In this document: piece after piece, positions 19,130-29,113 of the stretch
Layout: each line of letters opens with the position of its first letter
Numbering within the stretch: the first letter of the stretch is position 1
NCBI GenBank assembly: GCA_004292745.1
Contig: RDXH01000031.1
Span: 30,150-94,149 of the forward strand
Length of the DNA stretch: 64,000 nt
Reading direction: 5' to 3'
DNA from: Oscillatoriales cyanobacterium
Lineage (GTDB): Bacteria > Cyanobacteriota > Cyanobacteriia > Cyanobacteriales > Microcoleaceae
The notes under the pieces: model-generated
What the model was told of the DNA's origin: nothing
What the model saw: only the letters and a program-made list of their open reading frames with translations
Databases searched by the model: none
Made by a program: the position numbers and the translations under genes

Positions 19130-19512
19130 CCCTAGCCATCCTTGTAAATACTATTTCTCGGTTTATAATTCTAGCAAAAAGTGTAACCAGTCGCACTAAA
19201 TATTTTACGAGCCAGAAACAAGAGGACACAAGGCCCAAAGAAGAGGGGACAAGGTATAAAGTGGGCGATCGAGCGACAACCCGTTATCAAAACCCTCAAA
19301 CCCTTACTGAACCACTAAAAACTCGAACTTTGTTACAAAAGGAACCGCCCAAACAGTAGTTCGGGCGGAGTGTGGTGTGAGGAGTGAACGGAAACTTGTG
19401 TCTCCGCTTACTCTATTGTGACATCTCCTCCTCGATAATTCCACAACATTATGTAAATTTCGAGACTATCTCACAAAATTTGTAAAGGTAAGCTTGTACG
19501 TTGCAAGCAAAT
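19130..19512. other. Intergenic region between trxA and guaB3
   Basis: No gene seen. It holds the guaB3 terminator hairpin (19335-19368) and presumably the trxA promoter on the minus strand near 19140-19200. Confidence 0.5.
19335..19368 (-). terminator. Terminator of guaB3
   Basis: Read on the minus strand, CCGCCC and GGGCGG arms (19345-19350 and 19363-19368) form a stem followed by TTCCTTTTGT. It lies 145 bases past the guaB3 stop. Confidence 0.6.
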
Positions 19513-20676
19513 CTACTTACCCATACCCAATTGCTGAGCTTTTTGATAGACCTTACCCTCCGTCAACAGAGAAGGAGCAATCACCACTTCCACTTGCTGC
19601 ATCTCCTTAATGTCCTTAGCACCAAGGGTTCCCATGCTAGTTTGCAGAGCTCCTAACAAGTTGTGAGTCCCATCGTCGAGTTGGGCCGGACCTCGGAGAA
19701 TCTGCTTCAAAGTACCCGTTGTCCCCACGCGAATGCGAGTGCCACGGGGCAAAACGGGGCTGGGGGTTGCCATCCCCCAGTGGAATCCGCGGCCGGGGGC
19801 TTCTGCGGCCCTAGCGAAGGGAGAACCAATCATCACGCCATCAGCACCACAAGCAATGCACTTACAGATGTCGCCACCGGTAATTAAACCACCGTCAGCA
19901 ATCACTGACACGTATTTGCCCGTTTCGCGATAGTAGTCGTCCCGCGCTGCGGAACAGTCTGCTACTGCTGTTGCTTGGGGAACGCCGACACCGAGCACAC
20001 CGCGGGAAGTACAAGCAGCTCCAGGTCCAATGCCTACCAGAATGCCAGCAGCGCCTGTTTTCATTAGATTGAGGGCGACTTCGTAGGTGACGCAGTTGCC
20101 CAAAACTACTGGTATGGGCATCTCTTGGCAAAATTGAGTTAAGTCTAAAGGTGTTACCGACTCTGGGGAAAGGAAAGCTGTTGACACTACAGTTGCTTGC
20201 ACAAAAAAGATATCAGCTCCGGCGGCGGCAACGGTTGAGCCGTACTTGCTCGCCCCTGCGGGGGTAGTGCTGACGGCGGCAATCCCTCCTCCCTCTTTAA
20301 TTTCTTTGATTCTCTGACTGATTAATTCTGGCTTGATGGGTTCGGCATAGAGTTGCTGCATCAAGGAGACGAATTCGTGGTTCCCGACAGAAGCGATGCG
20401 CTCTAATATTGGCTGGGGGTCGGCATAGCGGGTATAAATTCCTTCTAGGTTGAGGACCCCCAGTGCTCCCAATTCCGACAGCAAAACGGCCATGCGGACA
20501 TCAACTACTCCGTCCATGGCGCTGGCGATGATGGGGATTTCTCGATCGATTCCGCCAATCTGCCACCTGGTGTCTGCCAGACTCGGATCGAGGGTGCGCT
20601 GTCCGGGTACGAGCGCGATTTCATCTATGCCGTAAGCTCGGCGAGCACTTTTGCCCCGCCCAATTTCAATATTCAC
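19513..20676 (-). CDS. guaB3: GuaB3-family IMP dehydrogenase-related protein
   Basis: 387 residues, shorter than canonical IMPDH (about 490) because there is no CBS-domain insertion. The start [20 protein letters not shown] and the catalytic loop [18 protein letters not shown], with Cys222 as the nucleophile, identify the GuaB3 branch. Cyanobacterial GuaB3 has been described as a divergent IMP dehydrogenase, converting IMP to XMP for GMP synthesis. Glycine-rich phosphate-binding segments ([31 protein letters not shown]) are intact. Divergent from the lipid-A-disaccharide-synthase-like gene. Confidence 0.9.
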   Translation of the reverse strand: MNIEIGRGKSARRAYGIDEIALVPGQRTLDPSLADTRWQIGGIDREIPIIASAMDGVVDVRMAVLLSELGALGVLNLEGIYTRYADPQPILERIASVGNHEFVSLMQQLYAEPIKPELISQRIKEIKEGGGIAAVSTTPAGASKYGSTVAAAGADIFFVQATVVSTAFLSPESVTPLDLTQFCQEMPIPVVLGNCVTYEVALNLMKTGAAGILVGIGPGAACTSRGVLGVGVPQATAVADCSAARDDYYRETGKYVSVIADGGLITGGDICKCIACGADGVMIGSPFARAAEAPGRGFHWGMATPSPVLPRGTRIRVGTTGTLKQILRGPAQLDDGTHNLLGALQTSMGTLGAKDIKEMQQVEVVIAPSLLTEGKVYQKAQQLGMGK

Positions 20677-20786
20677 GCTGTTTCACTTCCACAATGTATT
20701 TAAATTAGATTAACAAAATCGTAGCCTGCCAGCAGGTAGCGATCGCGCCACTGAGTGGAAAAAAGCTAGATCTTGATTCTGATGCT

Positions 20787-21995
20787 ATGAAATTTAAAGG
20801 CGTACTCTTTCTCAGCAATGGCCACGGGGAAGACGCGATTAACTGTCAAATTTTGTCCGCTTTGAGAGCATCTGGCTCCGATGTCGATGTGGCAGCGATG
20901 CCCATTGTCGGTGACGGGGCTGCTTACGCCCGATCGGGTGTACGGATGATTGGGCCTACCAGTAAAATGCCCTCCGGTGGCGTTTTTTACATGAATCCAA
21001 TATTTTTGGTCAAAGATATTGGGGCAGGGCTGATTGCTTTGACTTGGCAGCAATTGCGCGCTGTTTGGAGACATTCGTCTCACTGCGATTTAGTTGTGGC
21101 CACTGGGGATATTGTAGTTGCCGCGATCGCCCATTTGACCGATCGCCCCTATATAATTTTTCTGTCCGCTCATTCTAGTTATTATGAAGGTCGAGTCAAT
21201 TTAGGTTTCATCTTACCGCGTTTACTCTCCTCCCCTAAATGTCTTGCGGTCTTTACCAGAGACGCTTTGACTGCTGCTGACTTAAATCGACAAGGTTTAA
21301 AAAAAGCCCAATTTGTCGGCAATCCAGTCATGGACAACCTCCATTCTACTGCCAAAGATTTGCAGTTAATACCGGAAGTTCCGACCATCGCCCTTCTCCC
21401 AGGTTCTCGCCTCCCGGAAGCCAGTAACAATTTTATTTTATTACTACAATTAGTCAAAGAAATAGTAGCTTTAGGTTCACAACCTCTCCAGTTTCTCGCT
21501 GCTTTAGTTCCCTCTTTGATGCCCGAATTAGATAAGATTGCCCTGCGGTCTGGCTGGGAAAATCACTCAGGAAAACTGATCTTTACCGATATTAAACCTA
21601 ATTATTCACATAAACTCGGTGTGGAAATCCTTTGCTATTCCGATGCTTTTGCAGATATTTTACAACACGCTAATTTAGTAATTGGCATGACAGGAACTGC
21701 GGTAGAACAAGCCGTCGGCTTGGGAAAACCTGTAATTTCCGTAGCCGGAAACGGGCCATCATTTACCTATAGATTTGCGGAAGCTCAACACAGACTTTTA
21801 GGTGAATCGGTACAGGTATTTGGCAAACAACCAGCCAACCACCAAGTTCTTAAAGAAGCTGCTTTAGGGGTATATCGGACTTTGCAAGACGCAACTTATT
21901 TAGCCCGGTGCGCGAACAATGGCTTAGAAAGAATGGGGCGACCTGGCGCTAGCATCAAGATTGCTGATTTCGCGATCGACAATCTTCGATCGTAA
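20787..21995 (+). CDS. Lipid-A-disaccharide-synthase-related glycosyltransferase-like protein
   Basis: 402 residues matching the cyanobacterial/plant-type family related to LpxB (TIGR03492-type). The start FLSNGHGEDAINCQIL and the later VATGDIVVAAIAHL, FVGNPVMDNL, ALLPGSRLPEA and VIGMTGTAVEQAVGLGKPVISVAGNGPSFT follow the GT-B fold of LpxB. True LpxB joins UDP-diacylglucosamine and lipid X, but this family's reaction is not known and the true lpxB is usually a separate gene. Its 3' end is only six bases from the convergent deacetylase gene. Confidence 0.85.
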   Translation: MKFKGVLFLSNGHGEDAINCQILSALRASGSDVDVAAMPIVGDGAAYARSGVRMIGPTSKMPSGGVFYMNPIFLVKDIGAGLIALTWQQLRAVWRHSSHCDLVVATGDIVVAAIAHLTDRPYIIFLSAHSSYYEGRVNLGFILPRLLSSPKCLAVFTRDALTAADLNRQGLKKAQFVGNPVMDNLHSTAKDLQLIPEVPTIALLPGSRLPEASNNFILLLQLVKEIVALGSQPLQFLAALVPSLMPELDKIALRSGWENHSGKLIFTDIKPNYSHKLGVEILCYSDAFADILQHANLVIGMTGTAVEQAVGLGKPVISVAGNGPSFTYRFAEAQHRLLGESVQVFGKQPANHQVLKEAALGVYRTLQDATYLARCANNGLERMGRPGASIKIADFAIDNLRS

Positions 21996-22001
21996 GGTAT
22001 A

Positions 22002-22706
22002 TTAATTTTTTAGCAACTCAGAAACAGTTTTAAATTTGTAACCTTGAAACTGCAAATTCTTGACAATAATCTCTGTTGCTGCTACTGTTTTTGAGCGATC
22101 GCCTCCGCCATCGTGCATCACCACAATCGAACCAGAACGCACATGATTAATCACCTGATTTGCAATATCTTCCACCGTGTGTGTTTTTTCATAATCTTGG
22201 GAGTCCACATCCCACATAATCAATTTTTTGTGCATTTGGGACAGTAAATAAGACAAAACTAAAAATCTCCGACCCCAAGGTGGTCGAAAACTAATACTAT
22301 CCTGCTTAACACCTAAATCCCGCAAAAGTTTGTCGGTTTTTGAAATTTCCGCCAACAGAAACTCGCGAGGTTTAAACATCATATCTTTATGAGAGTAGGA
22401 ATGGTTGGCTAACTCATCTCCCCTAGCAATAATCCTGGGCACAATTTCTGGGTGTTTCTCGATATTGCGGCCGATTTCAAAAAAAGTTGCTTTAACTTGG
22501 TAGCGATCTAAAACATCTAAAAGCTGATTGGTATAGGGAGGATAGGGGCCGTCATCGTAGGTAATTGCCACAACTTTGTCTTCAGTGTCAGCGCGGTTAA
22601 AACCTAAAAAATTGTGAAATTTAGTAATTTTTATCAATAGGGCTGATGCCAAAAATAATGCGATTATGACCAGAATATTTTTTTGATCTTTTTTACGGAT
22701 GCCCAT
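22002..22706 (-). CDS. Membrane-anchored polysaccharide deacetylase (CE4)
   Basis: 234 residues. An N-terminal membrane helix (about 10-27) anchors a NodB-type domain. CE4 motifs are intact: TYDDGPY (Asp51, Asp52), NHSYSHKD (His102, His106 as metal ligands), FRPPWG (140-145), WDVDSQDY, and MHDGGGDRSKT with catalytic His198. It removes acetyl groups from a GlcNAc- or MurNAc-containing polymer outside the cytoplasm, probably peptidoglycan or an exopolysaccharide. The specific substrate cannot be read. Confidence 0.9.
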   Translation of the reverse strand: MGIRKKDQKNILVIIALFLASALLIKITKFHNFLGFNRADTEDKVVAITYDDGPYPPYTNQLLDVLDRYQVKATFFEIGRNIEKHPEIVPRIIARGDELANHSYSHKDMMFKPREFLLAEISKTDKLLRDLGVKQDSISFRPPWGRRFLVLSYLLSQMHKKLIMWDVDSQDYEKTHTVEDIANQVINHVRSGSIVVMHDGGGDRSKTVAATEIIVKNLQFQGYKFKTVSELLKN

Positions 22707-22896
22707 AGATGGAAGAACTCAAACGAAAATTACATGATATATGTTATATTACCACAATTCAATTTTCAGTCCTAGAATTTTAAACAGTCTCTGAAATAAC
22801 AGGAGGATAGAGATGAAAAAAATGTGTTTAAGGTGCGCTCCTATAAAATAAAAAAAAGATACAATCAAGTAAAGTACAATCATAAACTTTGTAGAC

Positions 22897-23256
22897 ATGA
22901 AACTAAAACGATTAGGTCACGTAGCCGTTTGCGTGCAAGACATTGAAAAATCCGCTGATTTCTACCAAAACTTGGGTATGGAGTTAGTCTGGAAAGATGC
23001 AGACTGGGCTTATTTGAAAGCAGGAGAAGACGGACTGGCGCTGTTGAGTCCTACTTACGATCAAGCAGGGCCACATTTTGGGTTCGTATTTGACGATCGC
23101 ACCGAGATGGAATCAGCCTACGAACAACTCAAAGTTGAGGGTGTTTCCGTCACTCACATACACGAACACCGGGACGGTACTGCATCATTTTATGGCAGAG
23201 ATCCAGATGGTAACGGCTTTGAGTATCTTTACGAACCAGTCCCCTCGCCTAAATAA
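22897..23256 (+). CDS. VOC-family (glyoxalase/dioxygenase-fold) protein
   Basis: 119 residues with one vicinal-oxygen-chelate unit made of two beta-alpha-beta-beta-beta halves. The first starts LGHVAVCVQDIEKSADFYQNLGMEL and the second has FGFVFDD, then FYGRDPDGNGFEYLYEP. Candidate metal ligands are His8, His62-region (GPHFGF) and the terminal Glu in FEYLYE. It resembles glyoxalase I and fosfomycin-resistance-type proteins, but the substrate is unknown. Confidence 0.8.
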   Translation: MKLKRLGHVAVCVQDIEKSADFYQNLGMELVWKDADWAYLKAGEDGLALLSPTYDQAGPHFGFVFDDRTEMESAYEQLKVEGVSVTHIHEHRDGTASFYGRDPDGNGFEYLYEPVPSPK

Positions 23257-23349
23257 TCATCAGACTTTTGGTAAAAAGATAGTCAAGAACAGATATAGAT
23301 TAGTTGTTGTTGATTCGTTATGGGTGGCGATCGCGTGCCAACAACCAAT

Positions 23350-23418
23350 AGACATCTCCCATAATTATTGTGGAACAGGCATCCTGCCTGTTCAAGACTC
23401 GCTTTTTGGGAGATGTCT
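23350..23418. mobile_element. Palindromic repeat, GACATCTCC family, copy 2
   Basis: Ends AGACATCTCCCA/TGGGAGATGTCT with the central AACAGGCATCCTGCCTGTT. Positions 1-45 are almost identical to the copy at 8719. Confidence 0.8.
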
Positions 23419-23621
23419 AATTACGAATCACCACTTATCCCCAACCCAGGCGGGGCGGGGACTGACAGCCACCGCCCCCAAAACTCCAAACCATTCTCCC
23501 CTTCCCGGAACACCCCCTGTAGTCGCCGAAGAATCTGACGTAGCCAGAGGGAGGGAGTAAAGTAAGGTTGAAGCTGTCAATAGCAACAAACATATCCAGA
23601 ACTTCCGAAAATCGACCCAAT

Positions 23622-23653
23622 AATCTAAAATCTAAAATCTAAAATCTAAAATC
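23622..23653. repeat. AATCTAA heptamer array upstream of rodA
   Basis: About four and a half tandem AATCTAA units end three bases before the rodA start codon and occupy the position of the ribosome binding site. Confidence 0.8.
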
Positions 23654-23656
23654 CTC

Positions 23657-24919
23657 ATGTTTCAGAGAATACAAGTCAAAAATCGCTGGAAATCAATCCT
23701 CAAACCCTGGGCAGAAATAGACCCCTGGCTGTTCGCTGCTTGCATCGGCCTCACCGTATTCGGGGGAATCATGATTCACAGTGTTGAGATCAATCAAGGA
23801 CTGATCGATTGGTGGCGACACTGGGTTACAGGCGGAGTAGGTTTGTGTTTAGCCATCATCATTTCCCGGTGTCGCTACGAAGTATTGATCCAGTGGAAAT
23901 GGCCAATCTACATAGCGATCAATTTGTCACTGATTGCGGTGCGGTTTATCGGTAGTACAGGGCTCGGTGCCCAAAGGTGGATTAATATCGGCGGCTTCTA
24001 CTTGCAACCGTCAGAATTTGCCAAAATCGGCATGATTATTACTTTAGCAGCCCTGATGCACGATAAAACAGTCCCTACGTTGCGGGATATGTTCAAGATG
24101 CTAGCAATCATGGCTGTACCCTGGGGATTGATTTTTGCCGAACCAAACTTGGGTACTTCTTTGGTATTTGGGGCGATAACCATGGGGATGTTTTACTGGG
24201 GTAATGTCAATCCCGGTTGGTTGATATTGCTATTTTCTCCTTTGTTCTCGGTGCTCCTCAATAACTTGTCTACACCGATTTGGGTAGGTTGGATATTAGT
24301 GGCGGGTGTGATTGCTTGGCGGTCTCTACCTTGGCGCTGGTTGGGGACTTTCGCTACAGTGCTGGTGAATGTGGTTTCGGGACAGGTCGGACATATTTTT
24401 TGGAGCGTGCTCAAAGATTATCAAAAAATGCGCCTGACTGGGTTTTTAAACCCAGAAAAAGACCCTTTAGGTAGCGGATATCACTTGATTCAATCTCGGA
24501 TTGCGATCGGTGCTGGCGAACTCAAGGGGAGGGGTTTGAATCAAGGAACCCAAACTCAACTTAACTTTATTCCCGAACAGCATACGGACTTTATCTTTTC
24601 AGCGATTGGCGAAGAATTAGGTTTTATTGGTTGTGTTTTAGTCTTATTTTGTTTCTGGCTAATTTGTTTACGGTTGGTGATTATTGCTCAAACTGCTAAC
24701 GATAATTTTGGTTCTTTGTTGGCAATTGGTATATTGTCAATGTTGATTTTTCAAGTATTCGTGAATATTGGGATGAATATCGGCTTGGCACCTGTTACGG
24801 GGATTCCGCTACCTTTTTTGAGTTACGGTAATGCCTCGCTGCTGAGTAATTTTCTGGGGTTGGGGCTGGCGGAGTCGGTGGCGAATCGGCGACAGCGCAA
24901 GAAGATGTGGAATAGGTAA
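23657..24919 (+). CDS. rodA: Rod-shape-determining SEDS protein RodA
   Basis: 420 residues with about ten membrane helices, typical of RodA/FtsW/SpoVE. SEDS proteins polymerise lipid II into glycan strands with a partner class B PBP. Family marks: GLGAQRWINIGGFYLQPSEFAKIG, AEPNLGTSLVFG, HTDFIFSAIGEELGFIG and the C-terminal GLAPVTGIPLPFLSYGNASLLSN. The short cytoplasmic N-terminus and the sequence fit RodA (elongation) better than FtsW (division). A pbp2 gene is not adjacent. Confidence 0.9.
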   Translation: MFQRIQVKNRWKSILKPWAEIDPWLFAACIGLTVFGGIMIHSVEINQGLIDWWRHWVTGGVGLCLAIIISRCRYEVLIQWKWPIYIAINLSLIAVRFIGSTGLGAQRWINIGGFYLQPSEFAKIGMIITLAALMHDKTVPTLRDMFKMLAIMAVPWGLIFAEPNLGTSLVFGAITMGMFYWGNVNPGWLILLFSPLFSVLLNNLSTPIWVGWILVAGVIAWRSLPWRWLGTFATVLVNVVSGQVGHIFWSVLKDYQKMRLTGFLNPEKDPLGSGYHLIQSRIAIGAGELKGRGLNQGTQTQLNFIPEQHTDFIFSAIGEELGFIGCVLVLFCFWLICLRLVIIAQTANDNFGSLLAIGILSMLIFQVFVNIGMNIGLAPVTGIPLPFLSYGNASLLSNFLGLGLAESVANRRQRKKMWNR

Positions 24920-25015
24920 AAAATATTGGTTATTGGTTATTGGTTAGTTGTTATTGGTTATTGGTTAGTTGCACCGCAAATAACCAACAACCAACAACTA
25001 ACAAACAACTAATAA

Positions 25016-26485
25016 CTAACAACTAATAACCAATGCCCAATGCGCGATTCCCCATTCCCCATTCCCCATTCCCCATTCCCCATTCCCCATTCCCCATTCC
25101 CCATTCCCCATTCCCCATTCCCCATTCCCCATTCCCCATTCCCCATAAGTAGCCACAGCAGAAGGAGAACTCCGATTTAAGTAGCGGAATATCCAATACT
25201 TAAATACGGTATCCAAAATCACAGGAAAAGTGGCAATGAACAGAAATATGAACTGCCGATTTTCTGGTAGTCCGAAATGTCTTGATACACCTTCCAGAAT
25301 TACTTCCCAACCGTGGGGTGAGTGGAATCCGACAAACACATCGGTAAACAAAATAATCACAAAAGCCTTTGCACTGTCACTGAGACCATAAACCACATCG
25401 TCCATAAAAGACTTGACAATTTCAATTTCTTTCTTGTTGGTGAGGAGAATCATCACAAAAGCCAGACAGGAAATCAAATCCGCAAATACATTTTTGATGG
25501 CCCCAGAGCTTTCACTCCCGAATTCTTCAGCTATTTCCAGAGCTTTTTCTTCAATTCTCTTTTCGGTTTCTTCTGGAGAAATCGCTGGAGCCCTACCAAT
25601 TAATGTTTGAAATTTCAGGTGTTGCTCAAACTTTTCCAATTCTTTAAAGGCTTCCTCTTCCAAATCAACATTAATGAAAAGAGGAGCATTGTTATTAATT
25701 GTTACCCGATCGACTATCGGTCCAATTATAAAAGTTTTGGCGATTTGATGAGTCAACAGTGGCACTAATATCAAAAGTAAAATAAACCTCAAAGAAATGA
25801 CTGTTTTTACTTTTGAGTTACGAAAATTTTTAACTACTTCTTTTTCCGCGGCCGGATCTAACTCTTTAGTAATGCGATTCAAGGTTCCCAAAAGCGATCT
25901 GGGCAATAAACTCACTTCCTCAATATAAGTATCAACTCCCTCAGCGTCACTGGGGATGGAGTTAGGGGAACCGTTATTTTGGTAAGGCTGAGGACTGCCA
26001 GTTTTAGAACTAATGGGAAGATTGGGACTATTAGAAATTGGTACAATAGCCGTGGGTTTACGATTAATGTAGCGGGCGATGACCCCATCAATAAACTCTA
26101 ACTTTTCAAATACAAGGGAAGCTCGATCTTTGGTATCTATGCCGAATCCACGGTGGTAACGATCGACCAAAACTCCACTCTTCGGTTGAGCAGCCACCCG
26201 CTCTGGTAGTTCCAAAAAAGCACGGCTGGCATTAAACTCAACCATTCTAGTTTGAATGGCTTTGAGGTATTTTTGTAGATCGGATTTAAAGTAAGATAAA
26301 GTGCTGTCTCCGTAATCGCCCGAGCGATCGCCAATGGGTTGACCACCAAAATGCTCGTCTTCGATCGCCTTAATTGCCAAAGCAGCTTCGTAAGCTTGTT
26401 CTAGAGCTCTTTCCGGCGTTTCTCGATACCATTGGCGAGCAGTGTAGAGATATTTTACAAATCTGTTCCAGGGAGAAGTATTCAT
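25016..26485 (-). CDS. pcxA: Proton extrusion protein PcxA with a repeat-derived C-terminal tail
   Basis: 489 residues. Matches the PcxA/CotA/CemA family, needed for light-induced proton release in cyanobacteria. The family start (SPWNRFVKYLYTARQWYRETPERALEQAYEAAL) and the C-terminal membrane region are clear. That region has helices at about 240-260, 350-370, 395-412 and 425-445, with LLTHQIAKTFIIGPIVD and DTVFKYWIFRYLNRSSPSAVATY. After ATY, where family members normally end within a few residues, the frame continues through an ATTCCCC heptamer array. This adds GEWGMGN units and a short random tail (about 44 residues). The extension looks acquired; its effect is unknown. Confidence 0.88.
   Translation of the reverse strand: MNTSPWNRFVKYLYTARQWYRETPERALEQAYEAALAIKAIEDEHFGGQPIGDRSGDYGDSTLSYFKSDLQKYLKAIQTRMVEFNASRAFLELPERVAAQPKSGVLVDRYHRGFGIDTKDRASLVFEKLEFIDGVIARYINRKPTAIVPISNSPNLPISSKTGSPQPYQNNGSPNSIPSDAEGVDTYIEEVSLLPRSLLGTLNRITKELDPAAEKEVVKNFRNSKVKTVISLRFILLLILVPLLTHQIAKTFIIGPIVDRVTINNNAPLFINVDLEEEAFKELEKFEQHLKFQTLIGRAPAISPEETEKRIEEKALEIAEEFGSESSGAIKNVFADLISCLAFVMILLTNKKEIEIVKSFMDDVVYGLSDSAKAFVIILFTDVFVGFHSPHGWEVILEGVSRHFGLPENRQFIFLFIATFPVILDTVFKYWIFRYLNRSSPSAVATYGEWGMGNGEWGMGNGEWGMGNGEWGMGNGEWGIAHWALVISC
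25047..25146. repeat. ATTCCCC heptamer array read as the pcxA 3' end
   Basis: About fourteen tandem ATTCCCC copies. Read on the minus strand in frame, three heptamers encode one GEWGMGN heptapeptide. A further ATTGGTT-type array lies just downstream of rodA (about 24925-25035). Confidence 0.9.
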
Positions 26486-26566
26486 AGCTAAAGCTGGTTA
26501 GTCTACGGTGGGATTAGTAGTTAAAGTATTCATGGTATAGTAGCAAACTTACTTAGATTAGAAATC

Positions 26567-28759
26567 GTGTCTTCGGATTCAATTTGGATTGTCGGAGCCG
26601 CTCGCAGTGGCAAAACCAGTCGCCTAATTGAACAGTTCTGCCAGTGGAGCAAAACTGTTAAGCCTCTGTCAGCAAGAGTTTCAAGTCGCTTGGGCTCTGG
26701 CCATCGCAGGCTGGGACAGACTGGGCGAGCAATTTTAGTTTTAGCAGCTAATGGAGAAAATCGCCTGGAATTGGCCGATCGCATCGCCGTCGCCACCCAA
26801 GGAAAATATACCTTTAACTCAACCACACCCTTTGGCTTTTTCGAGCAGGAGGTAATGCTTTTTTGGCCGCTGCTAATGGATTCCCTGGAATTGAGGGCCC
26901 AATTTCCCCGGAGGCTGCAACCTGAAACTGAACTGGAACTTGCAACTAGACTATGGCGTCACGAGCTAGACGAAGGGATTTTGCAACAAACAGGGGTAAG
27001 TCCAAATCGCATGGTGCGTCGAACTCTAGATTTGTTACAACTGGCTGCGGTTAGCGGGACACCGATGGAGACAATTCCCACTATTCTGGAACAGGGATTT
27101 GCTCAGCAAAGTGGCCAGACTCGTCTGTGGACTACCATGGGAGAGTTGCTGGGAAGATGGCGGGAATGGTGTTTGACAAGGGGGCTGCTGACTTACGGAA
27201 TTATTGGGGAACTCTACTGGCGCTATCTGTTGCAGAATCCCACTTACCAAGAGCGTTTAGCCTCGCGATACCAAGCAGTCATCGCTGACGATGTGGATGA
27301 TTATCCAGCTATCAGTCGCGATTTGTTGGAGTTTTTGCTGTCTTCAGGGGCGACGGGGGCCTTCACCTACAATCGAGATGGAGGAGTGCGCTTGGGCTTA
27401 GGGGCTGATACGGAATATATGGCTCAACTGGAAACACGCTGTGCCACAGTGGAATACTTGGATCGAAAAGCAGGTTTAGCCAAAGATATTGGTGAGTTAG
27501 CGGTGAATTTAGCTGTTAATTTTGAGGCTTTTTATCCTTTTGGTTTGAGTTTTCCTGGGGAGGTGCGATCGATCCAAACTACCTCACGGGCCCAACTGCT
27601 GCGAGAAACGGCTGAAATCATTGCTGAGGCGGTTAAGTCAAAGGCTGTGGCACCGGGGGAGATAGCCGTAATTGCTCCTGGTATAGATGCGATCGCCCGT
27701 TACACCCTCACAGAAATTTTAGCCCGCGACAACATCGCCACGGAATCCCTCAACGATCAGCGTCCCTTGTCAAGTACCCCAGCGATTCGAGCTTTGTTGA
27801 CAGTGCTAGCGTTAGTTTATCCGGGACTAGGCCGTTTAGTCGATCGAGACGCAGTAGCGGAAATGCTGGTAGTGTTAAGCAGGCAGAGAAACCGCCCATG
27901 GGAAGAGGAACCGGAAGCAGAGGCTAACAATCCCACGTCTAAAATCCCAAATTTAAAATCGATCGACCCCGTGAGAGCTGGTTTAATTGCCGATAGCTGT
28001 TTTTGTCCAAATCTCGATCGACCCCAATTGTTACCGTTGACAGCCTTTCCTCGATGGGACAGACTCGGATACCGAGCGGCGGCGGCTTACGAAGACATTG
28101 TGGAGTGGATCGAACAACAGCGGAGGCAACAACAGGAGCGACTGTTGCCGAGTCCTATTTCCCTGCTCGATCGAGCTATCCAGAAATTTCTGATCTTCGA
28201 TCGATACCTAGCCTACGATCGACTAGCAGCCCTGCGAGAATTAATGGAAACTGCCACTCACTATTGGGAAATAGACGGACGAATGCAGCAAATAGAACCA
28301 AAGTCCGGTGGCGACTCCGAGACGATCGCCCGTTTTATTCATTTATTGCGCCAAGGAACCGTCACCGCCAACCCCTTTCCAGTCAGGCCAGATGGGCCCG
28401 ACGGCCAAACCGTCACCATCGCCAATATCTTTCAGTACCGCAGCAGTCGTCGCGCCCACCAATGGCATTTTTGGCTAGATGCGGGTTCGCCACTGTGGCT
28501 GAGTGGGGGTGCGGCGACGCTGTATGGTGCTCCTTTGTTTTGGCGATCGCAACAGGGGCGATCGTGGCAAAGTGAAGACGAAGAAACAGAAGGACAACAG
28601 CGACTGCGGCGAATTCTGGTAGATTTGTTAAGTCGCTGTTCCCAACTTTACCTGTGCCACAGCGAACTCGCCGTCAACGGACAAGAACAAACCGGGCCAC
28701 TTCTGCCTCTAATTCATAACTCTGTTTCTTATCAAAGGCGATCGAACGCTAGAAGGTAG
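26567..28759 (+). CDS. UvrD/AddB-like superfamily I helicase-related P-loop protein
   Basis: 730 residues from a GTG start. A Walker A motif is at the N-terminus (IVGAARSGKTSRL, about 8-20). Next come a helicase-type segment ILVLAANGENRLELADRI, an acidic Walker-B-like VIADDVDDYPA (about 239-249) in place of DExQD, and a C-terminal RecA-like region (VTIANIFQYRSSRRAHQWHFWLDAGSPLW). This resembles the inactivated-helicase subunits of recombination nucleases, such as AddB, more than a processive UvrD. No nuclease motif or Fe-S cysteines are visible. Probably acts in DNA repair; the partner is not in the window. Confidence 0.65.
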   Translation: MSSDSIWIVGAARSGKTSRLIEQFCQWSKTVKPLSARVSSRLGSGHRRLGQTGRAILVLAANGENRLELADRIAVATQGKYTFNSTTPFGFFEQEVMLFWPLLMDSLELRAQFPRRLQPETELELATRLWRHELDEGILQQTGVSPNRMVRRTLDLLQLAAVSGTPMETIPTILEQGFAQQSGQTRLWTTMGELLGRWREWCLTRGLLTYGIIGELYWRYLLQNPTYQERLASRYQAVIADDVDDYPAISRDLLEFLLSSGATGAFTYNRDGGVRLGLGADTEYMAQLETRCATVEYLDRKAGLAKDIGELAVNLAVNFEAFYPFGLSFPGEVRSIQTTSRAQLLRETAEIIAEAVKSKAVAPGEIAVIAPGIDAIARYTLTEILARDNIATESLNDQRPLSSTPAIRALLTVLALVYPGLGRLVDRDAVAEMLVVLSRQRNRPWEEEPEAEANNPTSKIPNLKSIDPVRAGLIADSCFCPNLDRPQLLPLTAFPRWDRLGYRAAAAYEDIVEWIEQQRRQQQERLLPSPISLLDRAIQKFLIFDRYLAYDRLAALRELMETATHYWEIDGRMQQIEPKSGGDSETIARFIHLLRQGTVTANPFPVRPDGPDGQTVTIANIFQYRSSRRAHQWHFWLDAGSPLWLSGGAATLYGAPLFWRSQQGRSWQSEDEETEGQQRLRRILVDLLSRCSQLYLCHSELAVNGQEQTGPLLPLIHNSVSYQRRSNARR

Positions 28760-29113
28760 AAGTGATTAGTTACTTGTTATTGGTTATTTGTTATTTGCTG
28801 ATTGTTAGTTGTTCCTTCTAATAACCAATCCCTTCTCTTCGTCTAATACTCAATTCCTCCGCCCAATACCCAAGAATACCTAATTTGTAAAAAAAAGGCT
28901 GTACCCAAAACTAACATCAAAACCAGCAAAGAATAATAGTTGTAGAACAAAAAATAAACCGAATAAAAAATACCTATAGCCATTGGTGAATTAATTCAGT
29001 ATCTTAGAAAAGAACAAGATTATTCATCGATCTAAAGCCGACATTTGGGCAATAAACTGATATTAATCAGTCTTAAAAATCAATCCGAATCATAGTTTAA
29101 AGGAGCCAAAATT
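28760..29113. other. Intergenic region upstream of the first RTX gene
   Basis: AT-rich, with decayed ATTGGTT-type repeats at 28765-28830. AAAGGAG at about 29099-29105 is a good ribosome binding site for the gene at 29114. No gene seen. Confidence 0.5.

Larger units (their letters stand above)
23257..23656. other. Intergenic region with a palindromic element and a heptamer array
   Basis: No gene. It holds the GACATCTCC element (23350-23418), short G/C-rich interspersed pieces (about 23440-23560), and AATCTAA repeats (23622-23653) ending three bases before the rodA ATG. Confidence 0.7.
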
